Translations under genes and position numbers: made by a program | NCBI GenBank assembly: GCA_023664775.1 | Contig: JAMPEW010000034.1 | Span: 1 to 32,494, forward strand | Reading direction: 5' to 3' | DNA from: Clostridium sp. | Lineage (GTDB): Bacteria > Bacillota > Clostridia > Lachnospirales > Lachnospiraceae | Length of the DNA stretch: 32,494 bases | Notes under the pieces: generated by a model | The model's input: only the letters and a program-made list of their open reading frames with translations | Told to the model about the DNA's origin: nothing | Database searches by the model: none | Shown: piece after piece, positions 27,338 through 32,494 of the stretch | Layout: the number at the start of each line of letters is the position of its first letter | Numbering within the stretch: position 1 is the stretch's first letter

Positions 27338-28681
27338 TTAGCGCATAACCGCCTTAACGATTACCTCTGCCATATAATCAATCATTTCATCCGTCATACC
27401 TGGATAAACGCCTACCCAAAATGTATTGTTCATTATAAATTCCGTATTTTCCAAATCACCAGACACACGATATGCATCTGTTCCCCTAAGTGCATCAAAG
27501 CAGGAATGCTTAATCAGATTACCACTGAATAAAAGTCTTGTCTGTACATTATGTTCTTCTATATATTTTGTAACATCATTTCTTTTTAATCCGCTTTCAG
27601 GTTTTATGGAAATAAGAAATCCAAACCATGACGGTCTGCTGCATTCTGCCGACGCAGGAAGAATCAGCCTGTCCGATACACACGCTAACGCTTTATGCAG
27701 CCTGTCCCAATTATGCCGTCTTCTTTCAATAAAATCAGGAAACTTCTTAAGCTGCTCACAGCCGATTGCCGCCTGCATATCAGTGACCTTAAGATTATAT
27801 CCTAAATGGCTGTATACATATTTATGGTCATACCCTTGAGGAAGCTCCCCGTATTGTCCCTCAAACCTGTGTCCACAAAAGTTATCATGTCCTGACGGAC
27901 ATATACAGTCACGTCCCCAGTCACGGTAAGACAAAATCAATCTGTGGAGAAGTGGATTGTCCGTATAAACACATCCACCCTCACCCATAGTCATATGATG
28001 CGGCGGATAAAAGCTGCTTGTACCTATATCTCCCCATGTACCCGTATATTTTGTATTGCCATCAATGGTATACTGCGTTCCAAGCGCATCACAGTTATCC
28101 TCAATCAGCCACAGATTATGCTTATCACAAAATTCCTTTACGGTACGCAGGTCAAACGGATTACCCAAGGTATGTGCTATCATAACCGCCTTCGTCCTAT
28201 CTGAACGTGCAGCCTCAAGCTTCGTGACATCTATATTGTACTGCGGAATGGTAACATCAACGAACACAGGAACGGCACCGTATTGGATAATCGGCGCTAC
28301 GGTTGTAGGAAATCCACATGCTACCGTAATGACCTCGTCACCCCTTTTAATCTGACGTTCTTTAAGCTCAGGGGCGGTAAGCGCCATAAATGCAATCAGA
28401 TTTGCAGAAGAACCGCTGTTTACAAGATGTGCATATTTTATGCCAATCCACTTGGCAAATTCTCTCTCAAACTCATCAGCGAACCGCCCTGTTGTAAGCC
28501 AAAAATCAAGGCAGGCATCCGTAAGGGCACACATTTCCTTTTCATCATAGACACGTGCAGCATAATTTATCCTGTCGCCTTCCCTATATGGTTCTTTTTT
28601 CTCCTTAAAGTCGTGGTAATATTTTGCCACCAGTTCCTTTATCTGATTTCTTGCTTCTGCTTCGTTTTTCCAATTACCCAT
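27338..28681 (-). CDS. rfbH: CDP-6-deoxy-4-keto-glucose 3-dehydrase (E1)
   Basis: A 447-residue PMP-dependent enzyme of the aminotransferase fold that removes the C3 hydroxyl. The usual PLP lysine is replaced by His228 in SFYPPHHMTMGEGG, the hallmark of RfbH/DdhC. The [2Fe-2S] cysteines are present: Cys197 (EDNCDALG), Cys259, Cys261 and Cys269, with the C-x-C-x7-C block of the Yersinia enzyme. The first spacing is 61 residues rather than the 57 described for Yersinia, so a short insertion is present. The enzyme needs a ferredoxin-type flavin reductase partner (E3), not found here. AAGGAGA is 5 nt before the ATG. Confidence 0.96.
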   Translation of the reverse strand: MGNWKNEAEARNQIKELVAKYYHDFKEKKEPYREGDRINYAARVYDEKEMCALTDACLDFWLTTGRFADEFEREFAKWIGIKYAHLVNSGSSANLIAFMALTAPELKERQIKRGDEVITVACGFPTTVAPIIQYGAVPVFVDVTIPQYNIDVTKLEAARSDRTKAVMIAHTLGNPFDLRTVKEFCDKHNLWLIEDNCDALGTQYTIDGNTKYTGTWGDIGTSSFYPPHHMTMGEGGCVYTDNPLLHRLILSYRDWGRDCICPSGHDNFCGHRFEGQYGELPQGYDHKYVYSHLGYNLKVTDMQAAIGCEQLKKFPDFIERRRHNWDRLHKALACVSDRLILPASAECSRPSWFGFLISIKPESGLKRNDVTKYIEEHNVQTRLLFSGNLIKHSCFDALRGTDAYRVSGDLENTEFIMNNTFWVGVYPGMTDEMIDYMAEVIVKAVMR

Positions 28682-28758
28682 ATAATCTCCTTGTATCGAA
28701 TATTACCGCATTTATAATTTTGCTTTACCATATGTCTAAGCTTACATTAACTGCTTTT

Positions 28759-29829
28759 CTATATCCACTGTGCCATACTGATAAATTCCTCAATCTCTCT
28801 ATCCATACAGGATGAAATATCTCCCTTATCCATGTAAACCCTATTCCATTCGACAATTTTATCCATTGTATGCTCAAGGCTCCAAACCGGTTTCCAGCCA
28901 AAAGTACTTTTTATCTTAGAACAGTCAAGCTTCAAAAAGGAAGCCTCATGTGGTCCTCCATCGTATTTATTTATCCACTTTATATCTGTACCGTTTATGC
29001 TGTTCCATGCTTCACAAAATAAGGTTGTAAGCTCTCCCGTCGTCCGGCAATCAATATCATCCGGTCCTACGTTGTAGCTGCCTGCAAGCTCCCTGTTCTC
29101 ATGTTGGGCTTTTGCAACAAGCAAATATGCCATAACAGGCTCAAGCACATGCTGATAGGGTCTTGTAGAATACGGGTTACGCACGACTATATCCTCATCC
29201 TTCACGGCAGCCCTTACGCTGTCAGGAATAATTCTGTCAGCAGCAAAATCCCCGCCGCCTATAACATTTCCCGCCCTCATTGTCGTGACGGCAATGTCCC
29301 TGTCCTTAAAAAAGGAATTTACATAGCTTGCCGTTACAAGCTCCGAGCAGGACTTTGAATTGGAATAGGGGTCATATCCGTTTAATTCCTCACTCTCACG
29401 GTAGCCCCAGCACCATTCCCTGTTTAAATAAACCTTATCCGTTGTAACATTAATAAATGATTTCACCGATTCTGTATTTCTCACACACTCTAATACATTT
29501 ACCGTACCCATAACATTTACATCATATGTATACACTGGATTTTTGTAGGATTCCCGAACAATGGGCTGTGCCGCCATATGGATGACTATTTCAGGACAAG
29601 CCTCATTAAATACCTCCTGCAAATGTGCCAAATCCCGCACATCTCCAACAGCCGACGTCATTTTTTCTTGCAAATCACACAGCTCATAAAGACTCGGATT
29701 TGTAGGCGGTTCAAGGGCATAACCATACACACGTGCCCCCGCATTGCAAAGCACCTGACACATCCAACTGCCTTTAAAGCCTGTATGCCCTGTAATCAAT
29801 ACCCTTTTACCTCTGTAAAAGTCTAACAT
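28759..29829 (-). CDS. rfbG: CDP-glucose 4,6-dehydratase
   Basis: A 356-residue extended SDR that converts CDP-glucose to CDP-4-keto-6-deoxyglucose with bound NAD+. The nucleotide loop is TGHTGFKGSW (G14, G17, G20), the family-specific form. TTDKVY at 129-134 supplies the catalytic Thr, Asp and Lys, and Y155-SNS-K159 is the SDR pair. RAGNVIGGGDFAADRIIPD is the CDP-glucose dehydratase block. I chose the ATG at 29829, with GGAGGG 4 nt upstream. An ATG at 29841, adjoining the rfbF stop, is also possible and would add four residues. It lies between rfbF and rfbH. Confidence 0.97.
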   Translation of the reverse strand: MLDFYRGKRVLITGHTGFKGSWMCQVLCNAGARVYGYALEPPTNPSLYELCDLQEKMTSAVGDVRDLAHLQEVFNEACPEIVIHMAAQPIVRESYKNPVYTYDVNVMGTVNVLECVRNTESVKSFINVTTDKVYLNREWCWGYRESEELNGYDPYSNSKSCSELVTASYVNSFFKDRDIAVTTMRAGNVIGGGDFAADRIIPDSVRAAVKDEDIVVRNPYSTRPYQHVLEPVMAYLLVAKAQHENRELAGSYNVGPDDIDCRTTGELTTLFCEAWNSINGTDIKWINKYDGGPHEASFLKLDCSKIKSTFGWKPVWSLEHTMDKIVEWNRVYMDKGDISSCMDREIEEFISMAQWI

Positions 29830-29841
29830 ATAACCCTCCAT

Positions 29842-30609
29842 TTACCACACCTTCCAAGGTGCGTTTTGTGACGCCCACATACCTTCCAGCTTCTGCTTAT
29901 CACGCAATGTATCCATACACTGCCAAAAGCCGTCATGCTTATAGCACATAAGCTGTCCATCATTTGCCAGTTGTTCCATTGGTTCCTGTTCAAACATAAC
30001 ATCCGTCTTTATATAATCCAATGCATCAGGGTCTAAAACCATGAAGCCTCCGTTAATCCAGCCGACATCATCCTTATGTTTCTCGCGAAATGAAATAACC
30101 CTGTCTCCGTTTATTTCCATCATGCCAAAGCGTCCCTCGGGCTTCACCGCCGACAAGGTTACCAGCTTCCCATGTGCGTTATGAAATTCTACCAGCTTGT
30201 TTATATCAATGTTCGACACGCCGTCGCCATATGTCATTAAAAAAGGCGCATCTCCTATATATTTCCCAACACGCTTCAGCCTGCCGCCCGTAAGCGTTTC
30301 CAGTCCTGTATCAATCACGGTAACCTTCCACGGCTCCGTATACTGATTATGAATGTTTATTCTATTTTCGTTTGTAAAATCAAAGGTAACATCACATGTA
30401 TATAAAAAATAATTTGCAAGCCACTTTTTTATTTTATGCTGCTTATATCCTGCACATATTATAAATTCAGTATGTCCATAAAAGGAATAGTATTTCATAA
30501 TATGCCAAAGCATAGGCATACCGCCAATTTCAATCATAGGCTTGGGCTTAAATTCACTTTCCTCTGTTATTCTTGTTCCAAAACCACCCGCTAACAATAC
30601 AACCTTCAT
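29842..30609 (-). CDS. rfbF: Glucose-1-phosphate cytidylyltransferase
   Basis: A 255-residue nucleotidyltransferase that makes CDP-glucose from CTP and glucose 1-phosphate, the entry step of all CDP-dideoxyhexose pathways. The start MKVVLLAGGFGTRITEE has the GxGTR loop at 9-13, followed by KPKPMIEIGG with the phosphate-binding lysines. The family-specific MLWHIMKYYSFYG, LMTYGDGVSNIDI and WINGGFMV segments are clear. It ends within a few bases of the rfbG start. GGGAG is 8 nt before the ATG. It sits 30 bp after the aminotransferase gene. Confidence 0.97.
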   Translation of the reverse strand: MKVVLLAGGFGTRITEESEFKPKPMIEIGGMPMLWHIMKYYSFYGHTEFIICAGYKQHKIKKWLANYFLYTCDVTFDFTNENRINIHNQYTEPWKVTVIDTGLETLTGGRLKRVGKYIGDAPFLMTYGDGVSNIDINKLVEFHNAHGKLVTLSAVKPEGRFGMMEINGDRVISFREKHKDDVGWINGGFMVLDPDALDYIKTDVMFEQEPMEQLANDGQLMCYKHDGFWQCMDTLRDKQKLEGMWASQNAPWKVW

Positions 30610-30639
30610 TTTTGTATCTCCCTTTCATCAATGCTTTTG

Positions 30640-31800
30640 TTACATGTCCATTATACTTTTTGCCACATACTCGATTTCCTGCTGTGTAATCTGCGTACTG
30701 CACGGAATATTAAGCACGCACCTGCTGTACTTTTCTGCATTTTCAATCTTATATGCGACAGCCTCCCTATAAGGCTTTTGCCTGTGAATCAGTCCCCAAA
30801 TTGCTCTTGTCTGAATATTCTCCTTATGCAGCTTTTCTATCACTTCCCGAATTGTAATTCCTAATTCGTCAAGCTTAAGCTCCAAGGCGTAAAACCAATA
30901 ATTTGCGCTTGTTCCACTTCTAAATTTCATAAGCCTGCCTTTATTATATTCACGAAGCAGCTCGGCATAAAGCGCATAATTTGCCTGCTTCCTTTTCACA
31001 AATTCTCCAAGCAGCTCCATTTGTGCAACCCCGAGTGCCGCCTGTACATTTGTCATGCGGTAATTATATCCAATCTCATCATGTACATAAAAAATCGGAT
31101 CAGTTTTTGCCTGTGTTGAAATATATCTGATATGCTCAAGCTCAGCCTGATTTTTTCCAACAACAGCACCGCCTCCTCCTGTGGTAATAATCTTATTTCC
31201 GTTAAAGGAGTACACGCCAAAATCGCCTATTGTCCCCGCATATTTTCCCGCATATTTTCCTTCTGTATAACAGCTTCCCAATGCCTCGGTCGCATCCTCC
31301 ACAACTCTTAATCTATATTTTTCTGCAATCTCCATGATTGCTTCCATATCCGCCATATTTCCAAATACATGAACAACGACTACAGCCTTGATGCATTTTT
31401 TATCAGCCTTATGTATAAGCGCATTTCCATCCCACGTACATTCCTCCTCGCAAAAGGTTTTAAGCTTCATCGGATCCATGCACAGACTTTCATCACAATC
31501 CATAAAAACCGGGTCGGCAAACTGGTAACGGACAGGATTAACTGCCGCAATAAATGTAAGCGTAGGTACAATTACCATATCCCCCGGCTGCACACCCGAT
31601 TCAATGAGTGCAAGATGAAGCCCTGCAGTTCCACTTTGACAAGCAACTGCGGCCTTAGTACCAACATACTCGGCAAGCTTTTCCTCAAGCTTGGTAATAT
31701 ATGCGCCGCCTGTTGAAACCCAGCCCTGACTGACAGCGTCATCCACATATTTTCTTTCATTCCCCTCAAAATTAGGAATAGACAATGGTATCAATTTCAT
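30640..31800 (-). CDS. LegC-type sugar-nucleotide aminotransferase (DegT/DnrJ/EryC1/StrS)
   Basis: A 386-residue PLP enzyme. The N-terminus IPLSIPNFEGNERKYV...GWVSTGGAYI is characteristic of the LegC/PseC-like branch that aminates UDP-4-keto-6-deoxy-HexNAc. Asp169 (VVEDATEALG) binds the PLP ring nitrogen and Lys203 (SFNGNKIITTGGGG) forms the Schiff base, unlike the histidine of rfbH. It would need a UDP-GlcNAc 4,6-dehydratase such as LegB, not seen here. Alternatively it may aminate the CDP-4-keto-6-deoxy sugar made next to it. Its ATG overlaps the previous gene's TGA (ATGA), so it is translationally coupled to the small helical protein. Confidence 0.9.
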   Translation of the reverse strand: MKLIPLSIPNFEGNERKYVDDAVSQGWVSTGGAYITKLEEKLAEYVGTKAAVACQSGTAGLHLALIESGVQPGDMVIVPTLTFIAAVNPVRYQFADPVFMDCDESLCMDPMKLKTFCEEECTWDGNALIHKADKKCIKAVVVVHVFGNMADMEAIMEIAEKYRLRVVEDATEALGSCYTEGKYAGKYAGTIGDFGVYSFNGNKIITTGGGGAVVGKNQAELEHIRYISTQAKTDPIFYVHDEIGYNYRMTNVQAALGVAQMELLGEFVKRKQANYALYAELLREYNKGRLMKFRSGTSANYWFYALELKLDELGITIREVIEKLHKENIQTRAIWGLIHRQKPYREAVAYKIENAEKYSRCVLNIPCSTQITQQEIEYVAKSIMDM

Positions 31801-32162
31801 ACTGGCACAACCTCTTTCACAGCCACATCCAAAGCCTCAAACACATCAATTACATTGCCAAACTGCTCTGCCATTTTGCTATCGTCTCCTGATGCAACAG
31901 CCTCGCTTAGTGCGGTAATCGTCTTATTAAAGCTTTCCTTATCAACCCTTGTTGTTCCCTCATTTAAAACGTCCATGGTTGCATTGACAACCTGAATTTC
32001 CCAATTAAGGGCATCAATGACTGTCTTTAAAAGCTTATCCGTATCCTCTAACCGCTCTCCTGAAAGCTCATTTACAAGTGCCTTCATGTTGCTGATTAAA
32101 CGTCCATTAAACTCCTGCAATACCTTTAAAGCCTCCATCTGTTCATTTCTGTTGTTTTCCAT
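31797..32162 (-). CDS. Small acidic all-helical protein of unknown function
   Basis: A 121-residue protein not recognised as any named family. It is acidic, lacks cysteine and membrane segments, and looks like three or four amphipathic helices (EQMEALKVLQEFNGRLISNMKALVNEL; TDKLLKTVIDALNWEIQVVNATMDVL; KTITALSEAVASG; KMAEQFGNVIDVFEALDVAVKEVV). The size and shape recall small export chaperones such as FliS or FlgN, but I see no decisive motif. AGAGG is 6-7 nt before the ATG. Its stop overlaps the aminotransferase start by 4 bp. Its leader shares about 38 bp with that of lrgB. It heads the nucleotide-sugar operon as far as visible. Confidence 0.85.
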   Translation of the reverse strand: MENNRNEQMEALKVLQEFNGRLISNMKALVNELSGERLEDTDKLLKTVIDALNWEIQVVNATMDVLNEGTTRVDKESFNKTITALSEAVASGDDSKMAEQFGNVIDVFEALDVAVKEVVPV

Positions 32163-32169
32163 GATTATC

Positions 32170-32208
32170 CTCTCTATACTTTCTTATATATTTTGCACAA
32201 AAAAGCCT
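32170..32208. repeat. Second copy of the shared short leader
   Basis: This is the counterpart of 11519-11555, in the same orientation and about the same distance from a start codon. Immediately upstream, GCACAAA (32195-32201) and TTTGTGC (32221-32227) can pair across 19 nt, a hairpin the lrgB copy does not have. Confidence 0.5.
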
Positions 32209-32337
32209 TCATTTCAGCCATTTGTGCAATGGTTTCAAAATTACAACAATTCCAAAGCATATGATAATGAGCGAAAACTGTGTCATTTCTGGTTCAATAC
32301 TCCTAACTCTTTTCACTAAATTCAACCAACATACCAT
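32209..32337 (-). CDS. Possible tiny membrane protein, 25-42 residues
   Basis: A short minus-strand ORF encodes up to 42 residues. A single hydrophobic helix (TQFSLIIICFGIVVIL) is followed by a basic end (KPLHKWLK). The first ATG (32337) has no ribosome site. An internal ATG, giving 25 residues, has AGGAG about 13 nt upstream. Hydrophobic peptides with basic tails occur as type I toxins and small regulators, but AT-rich gaps also produce such ORFs by chance. The case rests only on its composition and on coding-like sequence next to it. Confidence 0.25.
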   Translation of the reverse strand: MVCWLNLVKRVRSIEPEMTQFSLIIICFGIVVILKPLHKWLK

Positions 32338-32356
32338 CTGCTTTGCAATTCATATC

Positions 32357-32494
32357 TTAGCAAACATTGTAAGAACCGACTAAATCCAAAAAATTCTCTG
32401 CCATGTACTTCCTGTTAAGCAGGATATCGGCGTTTATTTTTCTTACATTTTACTGTCAAGGGACTTCCCTGCTTCTATATGCTTAAACTCAGGC
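32357..32494 (-). pseudogene. 3' end of an upstream gene, possibly frameshifted
   Basis: A minus-strand frame enters from the window edge and reads PEFKHIEAGKSLDSKM before a TAA at 32443-32445. Just after, in another frame and without a start codon, comes NVRKINADILLNRKYM and then AENFLDLVGSYNVC, ending at 32357. One extra A in the AAAA run near 32449 would join both into a single C-terminus of about 46 residues. This suggests a recent 1-bp deletion or a sequencing error. Alternatively the gene simply ends at 32443. I do not recognise the family. Confidence 0.35.

Overview
The window comes from a low-to-moderate GC, Gram-positive anaerobe of the class Clostridia, most likely a member of the Lachnospiraceae. 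The grounds are strong AGGAGG-type ribosome sites, an atpZ-atpI-atpBEFHAGDC operon with a sodium-type c subunit, a sporulation gene (spmA), a MacB-like ABC fusion, and terminators carrying a GCTGTCGCA-type stem. The family assignment rests on gene content and style and was not confirmed by any search.

Layout. (1) About 1-9,950, minus strand: an eight-gene surface-glycan operon holding a polyprenyl-phosphate glycosyltransferase, four GT2 and one GT4 glycosyltransferase, a Wzx-type flippase and a DUF2142 membrane protein. A promoter lies near 9,905-9,933 and a terminator-like hairpin near 223-287. (2) 9,990-14,800, minus strand: an orphan spmA, then a promoter-led unit with a large ABC ATPase/permease fusion followed by lrgA and lrgB. 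(3) 14,861-22,576, minus strand: the complete F-type ATP synthase operon with its own promoter and terminator. Its long gaps around atpB and atpE carry GC-rich palindromic repeats. (4) 22,710-25,771, plus strand: a Sua5-type threonylcarbamoyl-AMP synthase, whose leader contains a 153-bp inverted repeat, then rpiB and a CgeB/DUF3880-like glycosyltransferase. (5) 25,797-32,162, minus strand: a nucleotide-sugar operon with a small helical protein, a LegC-type aminotransferase, rfbF, rfbG, rfbH, an RmlC-like epimerase and an SDR reductase. (6) 32,163-32,494: small minus-strand coding remnants.

How it works together. Region 5 should make CDP-glucose, dehydrate it to CDP-4-keto-6-deoxyglucose and remove the 3-hydroxyl. 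An epimerase and a reductase then finish a CDP-3,6-dideoxyhexose. The gene set resembles the Yersinia ascarylose pathway (ddhABC plus ascE/ascF), but the ddhD-type flavin reductase is not in the window. Regions 1 and 4 supply glycosyltransferases and a flippase that could place such sugars on a surface glycan or glycoprotein. Two glycan gene sets therefore flank a block of housekeeping genes.

The least explained material is the non-coding structure: several families of short palindromic repeats beside gene ends, a long inverted repeat in the tsaC leader, and a roughly 38-bp leader shared by two unrelated genes. No tRNA, rRNA, CRISPR array, transposase or prophage gene was seen.
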